This document shows positions 47,695 to 57,566 of a stretch of 64,000 nucleotides of DNA, piece after piece. Every line of letters begins with the position of its first letter. The stretch's first letter is position 1. The DNA comes from Urbifossiella limnaea (lineage in GTDB: Bacteria > Planctomycetota > Planctomycetia > Gemmatales > Gemmataceae). The stretch spans positions 1,596,322 through 1,660,321 of the forward strand of contig NZ_CP036273.1 of assembly GCF_007747215.1 (NCBI RefSeq), read 5' to 3'. The notes below the pieces were generated by a model that saw only the letters and a list, made by a program, of their open reading frames with translations, was not told where the DNA came from and made no database searches. The position numbers and the translations under genes are program-made.

Positions 47695-50097
47695 TCACCG
47701 CAGCGTCACGGTCATGCGGTCGATCTTGCCGCCGAACCGGAACGGGGCGCGGTCGTAGTAGCCCCGCGACACGGGCGAGCCGAGATCGACACCCACGTCG
47801 AACGTCTCGCTGGCCGTGAACGCCGCCGGCACCGTTCGCTTCACCGTCGCCTTCGCCACCTCCCGGCCGTCCACCGAGAGCACGACCTCGGCCGGGCCGC
47901 CGGGCCGGGGGATGGTCTCGGTCACCTCGATCGTGTGCTTGCCGGCGGCGATGCGGTCCCGACTGCGGGCGGTCGTCTGCTCGATGACGAGCATGTTGTA
48001 GTCGTACACCAGCTGGCCCCGGTCCAGGTACACGGCCACGCCGCCGGACGCCCCGCCGAGCGCGTACAGCACGCCCGACGCCTCGTTCCCGACCTCGACG
48101 TCCACGGTCACCCGGTTGCTCTGGCGGCCGAGGCCGGGGGCGGTGAACTCGGGCATGCGGGTGGTGGCGGTGTCGAACCGCCACGACCGGTACGGGCTGG
48201 CGATCCGGTCCTGCGGGCGGAACCGGGTCCAAAGCCCGCCGCCGATCGGGAGCGCCTTGTTCGCGCGGGCCTCGGCCAGGAACCGGTCCTTCATCTGGGC
48301 CAGCCGCGCGGGCTCCTTCGCCGCGAGGTCGTCGGCCTGGGAGAAGTCCCGCGACAGGTCGTACAGCTCCCAGGTGTCCTTGGCCGCGTCCCACTCGTTG
48401 AGCCGCGCGGCCGAGCCGGCGGTGTCCCACGGGATGAGCGGGCCGAACGTGCCGGCGAACCAGCCGTCGTGGTACACCCCCCGGCTGGCGTTGTTCTCGA
48501 AGTACTGCGTCCGCTTCCGGCCCGGGGCGCGGGCGTCGGCGAACGTGTACGCCAGGCTCACCCCGTCGATCGGGTCCTGCGGGAAGCCGGAAACCACGGC
48601 CGGGGGGCGGACTCCGATCAGGTCGTACAGCGTGGGCGCGATGTCGTTGACGTGGTGGAACTGCGCCCGCGGGGTGCGGTCAGGCTTGATCCCACGCGGC
48701 CAGGAGACCACCATCGGGTTGCGGGTGCCGCCGAAGTGGGCGGCGACCAGCTTGGTGGACCGGAACGGCGTACTGCCGGCCCACGCCCAGCCGGCGTGGT
48801 ACATGCTGTCGAGCCGCGGGCCGCCGAGGGCGGGGAGCCCGCCGAGTTCCTCCAGCGCGGCGAGCTGTTGGGCGATCGTGTTGCTGACGTTGTTCTGCGC
48901 GAGGAGCTCGCTGACCGTGCCGCGCTGCCCCTCGGCGCTGGCCCCGTTGTCTCCCCAGACGTACAGGACGACCGTGTTCTCCCGGAGGCCGAGCTGGTCG
49001 AGCCCGTCCACGAGCCGGCCGACCTGGGCGTCGGTGTGCTCGACGAACCCGGCGAACACCTCCATCAGCCGCCGCTGGAACGGCCGCTCGGCCTCGGGGA
49101 TGCTGGCCCACCCGGGCATGGTCGCGTCGCGGGCGGTGAGTTTGGTGTCGGCCGGGACCCAGCCCATCGCCTTCTGCCGGGCGAACACCCGGTCGCGGTA
49201 CGCGTCCCACCCGTCGTCGAACTTCCCCTTGTACTTGTCGGCCCACTCCTTGAAGACGTGGTGCGGGCCGTGCGCCGCCCCGGGCGCGAAGTACAGGAAG
49301 AACGGCTTGTCCGGGGCGTACGCCTGGTGCCGCCGCATCCAGCCCACCGCCCGGTCGGTCATGTCCTCGGTCAGGTGGTAGCGGGCGCCGTGCGGCTCGA
49401 CGGGGGTGGTGTTCTCGTACAGCCGCGGCTCCCACTGCGACGTCTCGCCGGCGAGGAAGCCGTAGAAGTAGTCGAACCCGTGGCCGGTGGGCCAGCGGTC
49501 GAACGGCCCCATCGCGGTCGTCTGGTTCGCCGGGGTGTTGTGCCACTTCCCGAACGCCGCCGACTGGTACCCGTAGTGGTGCAGCACCTCGGGAATGGTC
49601 GCGGACGTCCGCGGGATGACCCCGGTGTACCCGTCGAAGTCGGAGGCCCGCTCGGCGATCGTGCCGTTCCCGACGCGGTGGTGGTTGCGGCCGGTCAGGA
49701 GCGCGGCCCGCGTCGGCGAGCAGATCGACGTGGTGTGGAACGTGTTGAACGCGATGCCGGAGTTCCAGAGGCGCGTCAGGTTCGGGGTGTGGCACTCGCC
49801 GCCGAACGTGTCGGCCTGACCGAACCCGACATCGTCGATCAGCACGACGACCACGTTCGGGGCGCCGGGCTTCAGCCGCTCCGGGTCCTTCCGCCACGTC
49901 ATCTTCGAGTCCCGAATCGACTCGCCGGCCACGCTGGCCGACGGCGTGGTCGGGAACGGGAGGACGGAGCCGTCGGCCTTCGGCGGGGCGGCCTTCTCCT
50001 GTCCCAGCGCGGGTCGGGTGGCGAGGCCGGTCAGCCCGTACCCGAGCGCGCACCCCACGGCGGCGGCGGTCACGGCAACCAGAGTGCGGAGGTTCAT
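47695..50097 (-). CDS. large secreted sulfatase (arylsulfatase, ~800 residues)
   Basis: The protein has 800 residues; ATG 50097 follows GGAG. A signal peptide (1-31) is followed by the sulfatase domain: VLIDDVGFG metal site, C126-S-P-T-R130 (SICSPTRAALLTGR), FGKWHNTP and VWGDNGAS. Residues ~620-800 form a C-terminal beta-rich region typical of long arylsulfatases. The gene lies 72 bp from a fragment of an AraC-type gene transcribed away from it. A second copy of its first ~80 codons survives at 56.0-56.2 kb. Like its neighbour it needs a formylglycine-generating enzyme coded elsewhere. Confidence 0.9.
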   Translation of the reverse strand: MNLRTLVAVTAAAVGCALGYGLTGLATRPALGQEKAAPPKADGSVLPFPTTPSASVAGESIRDSKMTWRKDPERLKPGAPNVVVVLIDDVGFGQADTFGGECHTPNLTRLWNSGIAFNTFHTTSICSPTRAALLTGRNHHRVGNGTIAERASDFDGYTGVIPRTSATIPEVLHHYGYQSAAFGKWHNTPANQTTAMGPFDRWPTGHGFDYFYGFLAGETSQWEPRLYENTTPVEPHGARYHLTEDMTDRAVGWMRRHQAYAPDKPFFLYFAPGAAHGPHHVFKEWADKYKGKFDDGWDAYRDRVFARQKAMGWVPADTKLTARDATMPGWASIPEAERPFQRRLMEVFAGFVEHTDAQVGRLVDGLDQLGLRENTVVLYVWGDNGASAEGQRGTVSELLAQNNVSNTIAQQLAALEELGGLPALGGPRLDSMYHAGWAWAGSTPFRSTKLVAAHFGGTRNPMVVSWPRGIKPDRTPRAQFHHVNDIAPTLYDLIGVRPPAVVSGFPQDPIDGVSLAYTFADARAPGRKRTQYFENNASRGVYHDGWFAGTFGPLIPWDTAGSAARLNEWDAAKDTWELYDLSRDFSQADDLAAKEPARLAQMKDRFLAEARANKALPIGGGLWTRFRPQDRIASPYRSWRFDTATTRMPEFTAPGLGRQSNRVTVDVEVGNEASGVLYALGGASGGVAVYLDRGQLVYDYNMLVIEQTTARSRDRIAAGKHTIEVTETIPRPGGPAEVVLSVDGREVAKATVKRTVPAAFTASETFDVGVDLGSPVSRGYYDRAPFRFGGKIDRMTVTLR

Positions 50098-50169
50098 GGC
50101 GGCTCCGGCTGTCGGGCGATCGAGATACACACTCAGGGTAATGGCCGGCGCACCGGTCGAGTGCGCGAA
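50098..50169. promoter_or_regulatory. divergent control region, copy 1
   Basis: The 72 bp between the sulfatase start and the AraC-fragment start are strongly similar to 56250-56325. Shared blocks include GGCTCCGGCTGTCGGGCGAT, CAGGGTAATGGCCGGC and CACCGGTCGAGT. The near-dyad GGCCGG-N4-CCGGTC (50143-50158) keeps both arms while its spacer differs between copies, so it is a candidate operator. Inference. Confidence 0.55.
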
Positions 50170-50300
50170 ATGAACGACTATCTCGAAGTGGCAAAGCCGC
50201 CCTGGCAGCCCCAGTCCCAACGCTTCGCGATGACCGGACCGTCGGCCCCCGGCCAAACACCTTCCCCGCCACCCGACCGGCGCCTCACCCGCTTCGAGGA
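50170..50300 (+). pseudogene. AraC-type regulator, N-terminal fragment (copy 1)
   Basis: From ATG 50170 the first ~42 codons match the intact regulator at 56326: MNDYLEVAKPP, then divergent residues, MTG, and RRLTRFE. Similarity stops abruptly near 50300, after which the frame runs on into unrelated DNA upstream of the TAXI gene. It is the regulator half of the duplicated divergon, lost by deletion. Confidence 0.75.
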
Positions 50301-50394
50301 GTATGCGAGGACGGTACGTCCACGACGGTCTGGTCCCAGCAGTCCGAGTAACAGGCCGCCTGCGAGCATCGCACTCCTGGACCGTCGGAACGGT

Positions 50395-51852
50395 TCAACC
50401 CGTCAGCCCGGGGGAAGGACTCCCCTCCGGCAGCGTTCGTGCCAGCGACTCGCGCGTGTCGTTGATGAGGGCGATGATGCCCGCCACGAGGCCCTCGCCC
50501 TTCAGCCCACCCTCGGCGAAGTCCGCGAGGACTCGACATTTCAGGTCGGAGAGTCGGGTCTCCAGGTGCGGCCGAAGGGCGGCCGGTTCCGTGGGGGCGA
50601 CCGGGTCCAGTTCGAGGCCGCGGGCGATCAACTCGATGCGACCGATTTCGCGGTAATAGGCTTCGAAGCGGTTGAGCTTTCGCAGCCGCGTGAAAGTGTA
50701 GAGCGCGAGCAAACCTGAACCGAACGCACCGATCCCCCCGGCAATCTTCTCGAACTTCGCGGTGACATCGGGGGTCAGCAAGGGATCGTTGCGGTGCAGG
50801 TAGCGCTCCGTCCCGGGGTGGAGCGGGAACGGGTGAACCTGTTCGCTCAGCGGTTGCGGGCGGATCGCGGTCGTCAACGGACTGTCGTGAATGGTCTGTA
50901 GGAGTAGAGAAACCGCCTCGGGGTCGGCGTCGTCCTGGGCGACCAGAAGCAGCGGCACGTCGATTGTCGGGCAGTCCTTCGCGGGGACAGGCGGTTCGAT
51001 GCCGTAGGTGTAGGCGGGGATGACGCCCGGCGTCAGCAGGGTGCGATCAATGCGAACGCCCTCGGCGTTCGGCGGGTTCAGGCGGTCGAGGAGGAACGCG
51101 TCGGCGAACGGCAGCGGGAGCAACTGGTAGCCGTGCCCCCGGACCAGTCGCTTGGCGAGCGGCGAAGGGGGAGGCGCGAGAAACACCGCGGCGTCGGGGA
51201 GCCGTGCGAGAGCCTGGCTCCGTTCCGGTTCCTTGAGTGACTCGATCCGATTCAACTCGCGGGCGGCTTCTTCGGGCGGGGTCGAATCGATGATGTACCC
51301 GCCGGTCCCGGTCTCGGCGGCGGGCCTGAGGCCGACGAACGCCAGAACCTCACGGGCCACATGGTGAGAGGCGGTCGTGGACGGGCCGAGGAAGATGCGC
51401 TTGCCCCGCAAGGCGGCAAACCCCTTGTCGGCGAGGTCGGGCCGGACCAGCACGTGGAGTGGTTCCTTCGCCAGTGCGGTCACCATCCGCACGTTCGGGT
51501 ACTCGCGGGCCGTGACGCCGCCGGCGACGAGGGCGAACTTGAACTCGTTCGGGGTGTCCACCTCCGCCAGTGCCTCCAGGGCACCGTACCGCTTTGCGGT
51601 CAGGACGACATCGAGTTGGTGACGACTGCCCTCCGCCCGGACTTGTTCCGCCAGAAAGACGCGCCTCGGGCCGGTGTCTGAGGTCAGTTGAATCTGGTAC
51701 GTGCGCGGCGGCGGCGGGCGGAGGAGGGAAATCGTGATCCACACGCACGCAACCAGCGCGATCAGCAGGATCGCGACGACAACGTACACGACCAGCCTCC
51801 GCCCTCGCGGGCGAAGAACTGGCTTCGGGTTCGAGGCCGGCTTGGTAGTCAC
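50395..51852 (-). CDS. TAXI-family TRAP transporter solute-binding protein, membrane-anchored
   Basis: The protein has 485 residues from GTG 51852 with GGAGG upstream. One N-terminal membrane segment (~23-45) anchors a periplasmic binding domain of the TAXI/NMT1_3 type (~70-345: VVLTAKRYGALEALAEVDTPNEFKFALV, VRPDLADKGFAALRGKRIFLGPS, TIDVPLLLVAQDD). A second membrane segment (~365-385) and a cytoplasmic tail of ~90 residues follow. The TRAP membrane subunits it would normally serve are not nearby, so it may have a sensory role. Downstream of aqpZ by 54 bp. Confidence 0.75.
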   Translation of the reverse strand: MTTKPASNPKPVLRPRGRRLVVYVVVAILLIALVACVWITISLLRPPPPRTYQIQLTSDTGPRRVFLAEQVRAEGSRHQLDVVLTAKRYGALEALAEVDTPNEFKFALVAGGVTAREYPNVRMVTALAKEPLHVLVRPDLADKGFAALRGKRIFLGPSTTASHHVAREVLAFVGLRPAAETGTGGYIIDSTPPEEAARELNRIESLKEPERSQALARLPDAAVFLAPPPSPLAKRLVRGHGYQLLPLPFADAFLLDRLNPPNAEGVRIDRTLLTPGVIPAYTYGIEPPVPAKDCPTIDVPLLLVAQDDADPEAVSLLLQTIHDSPLTTAIRPQPLSEQVHPFPLHPGTERYLHRNDPLLTPDVTAKFEKIAGGIGAFGSGLLALYTFTRLRKLNRFEAYYREIGRIELIARGLELDPVAPTEPAALRPHLETRLSDLKCRVLADFAEGGLKGEGLVAGIIALINDTRESLARTLPEGSPSPGLTG

Positions 51853-51906
51853 TGCGACCTCCTCGGGTCCGGCCTCCGTGCCGATCGTCGGGCTGGCGAG
51901 AAGTCG

Positions 51907-52653
51907 TCAAACCGCCGGAGGTGATTCCTTCGAGAGGAGCCGGTAGGCACCGGCACCCAGTGCCGCCCCGGCGATCGGAGCGACCCAGAACAGCCAGAGT
52001 TGCGTCAGCGGTGTGTCGCCGACAAGCAGAGCCGGGCCGGTGCTCCGGGCCGGGTTGACCGACAGGTTGGTGACCGGAATCCCGATCAGGTGGATGAGCG
52101 CCAGCCCCAACCCGATCGCGATTGGGGCGAAGCCGGCCGGGGCCTTCTTGTCGGTCGCGCCGAGGATGATGAGCAGGAAGAACCCGGTCAGCACCACCTC
52201 CGCCACCGCACACGAGACCAGCGAATAGCCGCCGGGAGAGAAGGCCCCGTATCCGTTGGTGGCGAACGCCCCGGCCGCGGTGGTGTCGATGGCGAACCCC
52301 GGTTTCCCCGCCGCGATCACGTAGAGCACCCCCGCCCCGGCGGCCCCGCCGGCCACCTGCGCGAGAACGTAGTAGGCCAGTTCCGCGGCCTTGAACCGCC
52401 CCGCGACGGTCAGGCCCACACTTACCGCGGGGTTCAGGTGACAGCCGGAGATGTGCCCGATGGCGTACGCCATCGTCAGCACCGTCAGGCCGAACGCGAG
52501 CGACACTCCGACCAGCCCGATCCCGATGTTGATCGGAGTGTTCGCCTCGGGCGTGATGAACTTCGCGGCCAGCACCGCGCTGCCGCATCCGCCGAAGACC
52601 AGCCAGAAGGTGCCGAAGAGTTCGGCCAGCGATCTCGTACCGATGCCGTACAT
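51907..52653 (-). CDS. aqpZ: aquaporin Z-type water channel
   Basis: The protein has 248 residues; ATG 52653 has AGGA upstream. Six membrane segments with the two half-helix NPA motifs, Asn74-Pro-Ala (GCHLNPAVS) and Asn200-Pro-Ala-Arg203 (SVNPARST). The selectivity filter His188 and Arg203 match water-selective AqpZ rather than glycerol facilitators. It conducts water across the inner membrane in osmotic adjustment. It is the gene before the TAXI protein on the same strand. Confidence 0.9.
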   Translation of the reverse strand: MYGIGTRSLAELFGTFWLVFGGCGSAVLAAKFITPEANTPINIGIGLVGVSLAFGLTVLTMAYAIGHISGCHLNPAVSVGLTVAGRFKAAELAYYVLAQVAGGAAGAGVLYVIAAGKPGFAIDTTAAGAFATNGYGAFSPGGYSLVSCAVAEVVLTGFFLLIILGATDKKAPAGFAPIAIGLGLALIHLIGIPVTNLSVNPARSTGPALLVGDTPLTQLWLFWVAPIAGAALGAGAYRLLSKESPPAV

Positions 52654-52843
52654 GATGCGATCCTGGAACGGGTTGAGGGACGACTGAAACGACAGCCCGC
52701 CCACGTCGTCGAATCCGTCTGGTGACGACCGACCGTGTGCGACGGGGCGCGGCGAAGCTGCCGCGCCGGTCCGAGGACGCGAAGTCGGAACGGCGGGGGA
52801 ACCCGTACCCGAGGATCGCTCACCGCGATACCAGCTCACGTTG

Positions 52844-54928
52844 TCACTTCGCGAACGTCAGGCCGGGGTCGGCGTCCCCGCCGCCGATCAGCCTGAAGAG
52901 GAACCTGTTGTCGGCCAGCGCCGTCACGCGACCCATGAGCGCGCCCCCAGACTTCCGCTCCAGGATCAGGACGCTGTCCTCCAGCGTGAACGTCCCGTCG
53001 AACGAATCCCTCTTCCCGGCCTTGTCCTGCACGGTCCACGTGAACGCCCCGTCGGCCTTCAGCGCCAGCCCGATCTTCCCGCCGTCGGGCCGGGCGGCCG
53101 ACCAGTCGCCGGCCAGGTCGAGTTGGATGTCGGCGGGCGGCTGCGGCCGCGGCTCCTTCGGCTCGACGTTCACGGCTGGCACGCCGGCCGCCTGCGCCAG
53201 TTGCGACACGACCGGGTCGGTCGGGAGAAGCGTGCGCGCCCGGGCGAGTGCGTCGCGGGCCGGCTCGTCCTGCCCGACGGTCGTGTAGTGGTACGCGAGG
53301 AGAAACCACAGGGCCGGGTCGTTGGGCTTGGTTGTCGCCGCCTTCTCCAGTGCGCCGAGTTGGTTCGAGTAGGTGTCGGTGTCGGGGTAGAGCGAACTCA
53401 TGGTCGTCCAGTCCCAGCCCGGCCCGCTGGCGAGGAGGGCGTGGATCGCCGCCGACGCCTGCTGGTAGTCGCCGAGGGCGAACAGGCAGAGCGCCCGGAA
53501 CTGGTGCATGGCCGGGTCGTTCGGGAAGTCCTTCAGGGCTTGCTCGGTCTTGTCCAGCGCCGTCCGGTGGTTCCCCTTCTTGAACTCGGCCAGCGCCACG
53601 TCGAACGCCTGCGCCGCGGTCTCGGGCATCGGCGGCGGCTCCGCCCCACTATCGGGCAGCGCCTGGACGACGTTGATCACCGGCTGCGAGTAGTTAAGCG
53701 CCGGCACGACGATCACGGTCGGCGCCGGGGCGACGTAGAACGGGTTGACGTACGGAGAGTACCCGAACGAGTACGCGAGGCTGTTCAACCCCCAGGCGGT
53801 CACCCCGAAGCCGACGGCCGGTGCCCCGATGCCCCACGAGTTGCGGAACGAGTTCCCGTTCCACGCCCCGTGGTACCACGGGTGGTACGACCGCTGCCAG
53901 TACGAGTAGTTGTTGTGCCACGCCCCGTGGTAGTCGTGGATCGCGGTACCGACCCGCGACCCGCCGGCGACCACGTTCGTGTTGCCGCCGTAGTAGTTGT
54001 TGCTCTGGTTGATCTGGTTCACCACCGTCCTGTTGGAGGTGAGCTCGTTGTTGACGACCGTGTTGTGCTTTCCGTCCACGCTGATGCCGGGGCGGTTGGT
54101 GATGACGGGGCGGTCACCGCCGGGAAGGTCCGGTCTGCCGCCCGGACCCGGGCGGTTCGGCCACGAGACGCCCGGTCGGTCGGGGCGCTGGGGAAGGTTC
54201 GGGAGCTTGGGGTCGGGTGTGCCGCCCGGGCGCGCGGGCAGGGTGTCTGGCCGGCTCGGCCAGCTGGCGTTCGGCCGGTCGGGGCCACCGGGGAGGTTCG
54301 GCCGCTCGCCGATGGACGGCAAGTTCGGCTTGGCCTCCGGCCGGTTGGGGAGGTTGATGCCCGGCCGGTTGTTGGGGAGGTCCGGTGCGGCCGGCAAGAC
54401 GCTGGGCCGGTTGTTCGAGTTACTCCCCGGTCGGTTGACTGCGGTCAGGCCCGGATTCGGTGGTAGCTTGCTCGCGCCGCCGAGCCCGCCCGGCAGGGCG
54501 GTCGGCCGGTTCACTTGCGGCCCGGCTCCGCCCCCGCCTGGCCTGATCGACGGAGTCACGGGCCTGGGCGTGGTGGGCAGGGAGGGGAGGTTGACCGCGC
54601 CCCCGCCCCCCGCGCCCGGAAGGTTCGGCCTCTGGCCGATTGCGGGCCGCGAGGGCTGAAGGGCCTGTTTGGGTTGTGGTTTCGCCTGGGGCCGACTGGG
54701 TGTCGGCGTGCTCGGCCGCGGGGCCGGCCGCGCCGCGCCGGGTTGGGGCGTCGGTCGGGCGGGCGGTTGAGGGGCGGGGCGTTTGGCGGGCGGTCGGGCG
54801 GGGGCCGCCTGTCTGGCCGCGCCGGCGGCCTTGCCGCCCTTCGGCTGGCCCGAGGCCGGCTCGGGGCCACCCAACCCCACCAGGAAACACGCTCCGACCA
54901 GGAGCGGGACGGCGAACACACGTCGCAT
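52844..54928 (-). CDS. secreted Pro-rich TPR protein
   Basis: The protein has 694 residues. Signal peptide (1-27), a ~280-residue low-complexity region rich in Pro, Arg, Gly and Asn with repeated NRP and NLP motifs, a Tyr/Trp/Asn-rich beta segment (~300-405, [21 protein letters not shown]), two to three TPR-like helices (~430-580) and a C-terminal lipocalin-like beta domain (~590-694, [21 protein letters not shown]). Probably a cell-surface or periplasmic scaffold. It lies 29 bp downstream of the next gene's stop. Confidence 0.7.
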   Translation of the reverse strand: MRRVFAVPLLVGACFLVGLGGPEPASGQPKGGKAAGAARQAAPARPPAKRPAPQPPARPTPQPGAARPAPRPSTPTPSRPQAKPQPKQALQPSRPAIGQRPNLPGAGGGGAVNLPSLPTTPRPVTPSIRPGGGGAGPQVNRPTALPGGLGGASKLPPNPGLTAVNRPGSNSNNRPSVLPAAPDLPNNRPGINLPNRPEAKPNLPSIGERPNLPGGPDRPNASWPSRPDTLPARPGGTPDPKLPNLPQRPDRPGVSWPNRPGPGGRPDLPGGDRPVITNRPGISVDGKHNTVVNNELTSNRTVVNQINQSNNYYGGNTNVVAGGSRVGTAIHDYHGAWHNNYSYWQRSYHPWYHGAWNGNSFRNSWGIGAPAVGFGVTAWGLNSLAYSFGYSPYVNPFYVAPAPTVIVVPALNYSQPVINVVQALPDSGAEPPPMPETAAQAFDVALAEFKKGNHRTALDKTEQALKDFPNDPAMHQFRALCLFALGDYQQASAAIHALLASGPGWDWTTMSSLYPDTDTYSNQLGALEKAATTKPNDPALWFLLAYHYTTVGQDEPARDALARARTLLPTDPVVSQLAQAAGVPAVNVEPKEPRPQPPADIQLDLAGDWSAARPDGGKIGLALKADGAFTWTVQDKAGKRDSFDGTFTLEDSVLILERKSGGALMGRVTALADNRFLFRLIGGGDADPGLTFAK

Positions 54929-54957
54929 GCTCGGTCCTCCTCGGTAAGGGGGTTGGG

Positions 54958-55920
54958 TTACTTCTTCGGGCTCGGGGCTTTGCGGACCATGATCGCGGTC
55001 GAGTCCGCCTCGACCGTGCCGCCCACCACCTTGTCCCTCACCCGCAGTTCGATGCGGTCCCTGCCGAGCAGCTTGAAGATGTACGTGGCCCCCGACTCGT
55101 CCCCGTCGGAGGTGACGCCGGTAGACCGCACCAGCCAGTCGTTACCGGTCTTCGCCCAGGTGCTCTCGCTCCGCCCGCCGGCCGTGTCGAACGACCAGGC
55201 CTTGATGTTCCCGGTGAGCGGGTCCACGCCGATCCACTGCATCCCCTTGAGGAGTTCTTCGCCCTCCTGCTTGACGGCGTACTCGCGGATCAGGTGCGTC
55301 TTGTCGGGCGAGAACCGGACCACGTTGGTGACCAGCGAATCCCCGCCCTCGTCTACCCACTCGCCGACGAACCACGCGAGTTCCTGCAACCGCTCCCCGG
55401 CCGTGATCACCTCGGGCTCCTCGGGGTACTCGCGGACGCTGGCGATCTTCCAGGCACCGCCGTCCTTCGCGTAGACGAGCGTGAACTTCCGGACGGACTG
55501 CGTCTTCTTGTCCGGGACGGTGATGACCGACTCGCCGTCCTCGACGACGACGCCCGGGGCTACGGTGCGGGCACCGTCCGGCGTGATCTGGAGCTTCGCG
55601 CCCTTGTTCGCCGCGAAGTACTTGCCCAGCATCTCGGCGATCGCCGCCCGCCGCTCGACGCGGTTGCTCTGGTCGTCGATGTACTCGGCGTTCTCGGTCA
55701 AGGTCGCGGAGAGTTGCTTCGCGTCGCCGGCGTTGAACGCGGCAACGAACTCCTCGAGCGCCTTGTGCACGGCGGCCTCGTCCGGGGAGGCCTTCGCGTC
55801 GTCGCCCTTGGCTGGCTGCGCCTCGGCCGCGGGGCGGGGCGTGAGCCCGAACCCGAGTCCGCCTACCAGACCGAGAGTCACGAGACCGGCCGCCAGACCG
55901 GCGAGGAGGATGCGTCGCAC
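54958..55920 (-). CDS. secreted SnoaL/NTF2-fold protein
   Basis: The protein has 320 residues with a signal peptide (1-33). Residues ~45-165 form an SgcJ/EcaC-type NTF2-like domain (AVHKALEEFVAAFNAGDAKQLSATLTENAEYID, TLVYAKDGGAWKIASV). Residues ~175-320 form a second, beta-rich domain (LQELAWFVGEWVDEGGDS, STWAKTGNDWLVRSTGV) of the DUF1579-like type. Catalysis is not assured. It is upstream of the Pro-rich TPR gene on the same strand and preceded by the sulfatase remnant. Confidence 0.75.
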   Translation of the reverse strand: MRRILLAGLAAGLVTLGLVGGLGFGLTPRPAAEAQPAKGDDAKASPDEAAVHKALEEFVAAFNAGDAKQLSATLTENAEYIDDQSNRVERRAAIAEMLGKYFAANKGAKLQITPDGARTVAPGVVVEDGESVITVPDKKTQSVRKFTLVYAKDGGAWKIASVREYPEEPEVITAGERLQELAWFVGEWVDEGGDSLVTNVVRFSPDKTHLIREYAVKQEGEELLKGMQWIGVDPLTGNIKAWSFDTAGGRSESTWAKTGNDWLVRSTGVTSDGDESGATYIFKLLGRDRIELRVRDKVVGGTVEADSTAIMVRKAPSPKK

Positions 55921-56000
55921 AGTCGAGTCTCCAGTTGGTGAGTCGGGTTCAAGCTCGATGCCGCGTTCGCGCGGGAAAGCCCGACTTCAGCGGGCGTCGG

Positions 56001-56249
56001 ATCGGACTTCGGGGCGCCGGGCTTGTGCCGGTCCGGCTCCTACCGCCGGGTCATCTTCGAGTCCCGCACCGACTCCCCGGCCACGCTCGCCGACGGGGTG
56101 GCGGGGAAGGGGAGAGCCGAGCCCTCCGACTGTGTTGGTACGGCGTTGTTCTGACCACGTGCGGGTCGGGTTGAACGGCCGCGATGCCCGTACCCGAGCG
56201 CACACCCGGCGACGGCGACGGTCACGGTGGAGAGCGCGCAGAGGTTCGT
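56001..56249 (-). pseudogene. sulfatase N-terminal remnant (copy 2)
   Basis: Reading leftward from 56249 the DNA encodes the signal peptide and first ~80 residues of the sulfatase at 50097: GCALGYG, TRPA-GQ, LPFPATPSASVAGES, VRDSKMT and, after a TAG (56040-56042), a KPGAP segment. The start is ACG instead of ATG. Similarity ends near 56001. It is the sulfatase half of the second divergon copy, dead by start loss, a nonsense codon and truncation. Confidence 0.85.
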
Positions 56250-56325
56250 GGCGTCGGCTCCGGCTGTCGGGCGATCGGGACACACACGTCAGGGTAATGG
56301 CCGGCACACCGGTCGAGTCGGTAAA
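56250..56325. promoter_or_regulatory. divergent control region, copy 2
   Basis: The 76 bp are homologous to 50098-50169 with a few substitutions and small indels. The near-dyad GGCCGG-CACA-CCGGTC (56299-56314) is retained. It presumably drives the intact AraC-type gene at 56326 and once drove the dead sulfatase. Confidence 0.55.
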
Positions 56326-57399
56326 ATGAACGACTATCTCGAAGTGGCAAAGCCGCCCGGAGGCTCCAGTTCCCGGGGGTGCGTGATGACTGGTGCGTTG
56401 CCCGGAAGCCGGACCCGACTCTCACCGCTCGGCCGGCGGCTCACCCGGTTCGAGCAGTTGTTGCAGGTGTTCGAGCACTGGGACGGGACGCTGGAGCAGC
56501 TTACCCTGGGGGCGTTCGACGGCACCCTCGCCGCGGCCGCCGGCGGTGGAGTGCGAGCCTTCCGCGCGGCCTCCAGTCAGGCGATCCGGGTCCGCGGGCG
56601 CGACGGTCCCGGGGTGGTGACGATCTCACTCGTCCTCCCCGAGTCGTCCGGCTCCCTCTGGCAGCACCGGCGGCTCGACCCCGGACACGTCGTCGTACGC
56701 GGCTCGGACGTGGGGGTGGATCACCACGCCACGCGGCGTTCGGTGCAACTTTACATGGTGGTCGGTGAGGAGGACTTTCGGGCGGCCGCGCGAGCGGTGA
56801 CGGGAAGTGAACCGGGATCGGTGGGCTGGTATACGGCCCGCCCATCGCCGACCACGTTCGATGGCCTTGAGGCGCGTCTCTGCCGATACATCAGGTCCGG
56901 GTCAAACTCGACGCATGGCTCGGATGCGGCCGGAATTCGTGGGCAGGAGTGTTTGCTGGCCGCGGTCGAAGCCTTGTTCCCAACAACGACCCGGCGCGCA
57001 GACCTAACGCTGGCCGCGCGGGCGGCAGTGGCCCGGAGGGCGGAAGAGATGATGCGGGCGAACTTCGGCGTTCCCCTGGGGGAGGTCGCGATCGCCGCGG
57101 AACTGGGGGTCAGCACCCGGACCCTCCGCCTGACGTTTCGTGAGCGGTTCGGACTCGGGCCGATGGCGTACTACCAGTCGCTGCGACTGAACGCCGTCCG
57201 GACGGCTCTCGGCGACTCCCCTGGTGCCGGGGTGGGGGCGGTCGCTAGGCGGTTCGGGTTTTGCCAGCTCGGGCAGTTCGCGGGCCGCTACCGCCGGCTC
57301 TTTGGTGAACTCCCGTCGGTGACCCTCCAGTCAGGTGGGCCGAACACCCCTTCAATGGGGCGCATCAACCCCCGTGACCGGCCCAGCACATCGGAATAG
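56326..57399 (+). CDS. AraC-family transcriptional regulator
   Basis: The protein has 357 residues. I chose ATG 56326 because the start and following MNDYLEVAKPP are conserved in copy 1; an internal ATG at codon 21 is the alternative. The N-terminal ~230 residues are a cupin-less, beta-rich sensor region. The C-terminal ~100 residues hold the double HTH: LGEVAIAAELGVSTRTLRLTF and RFGFCQLGQFAGRYRRLFGELP, with the FGL-P-YY-LRL-AVR linker helix. It likely regulates the sulfatase at 47.7-50.1 kb, whose control region matches its own. Confidence 0.85.
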   Translation: MNDYLEVAKPPGGSSSRGCVMTGALPGSRTRLSPLGRRLTRFEQLLQVFEHWDGTLEQLTLGAFDGTLAAAAGGGVRAFRAASSQAIRVRGRDGPGVVTISLVLPESSGSLWQHRRLDPGHVVVRGSDVGVDHHATRRSVQLYMVVGEEDFRAAARAVTGSEPGSVGWYTARPSPTTFDGLEARLCRYIRSGSNSTHGSDAAGIRGQECLLAAVEALFPTTTRRADLTLAARAAVARRAEEMMRANFGVPLGEVAIAAELGVSTRTLRLTFRERFGLGPMAYYQSLRLNAVRTALGDSPGAGVGAVARRFGFCQLGQFAGRYRRLFGELPSVTLQSGGPNTPSMGRINPRDRPSTSE

Positions 57400-57566
57400 T
57401 CCCTCCAGCACGATTCCAGGGTTGTGGGCGCCACGCCAAGAATCCTATCAGGCACGGACAATACCCCCGAATCGCCTTGACAACCGGGGACAAACAGGGA
57501 GTTGTGAAAGAGCCTGAAAAGTGCCCTATACGCTTTACTTCGACTACCAGGTTGGCGGCGACTTGC

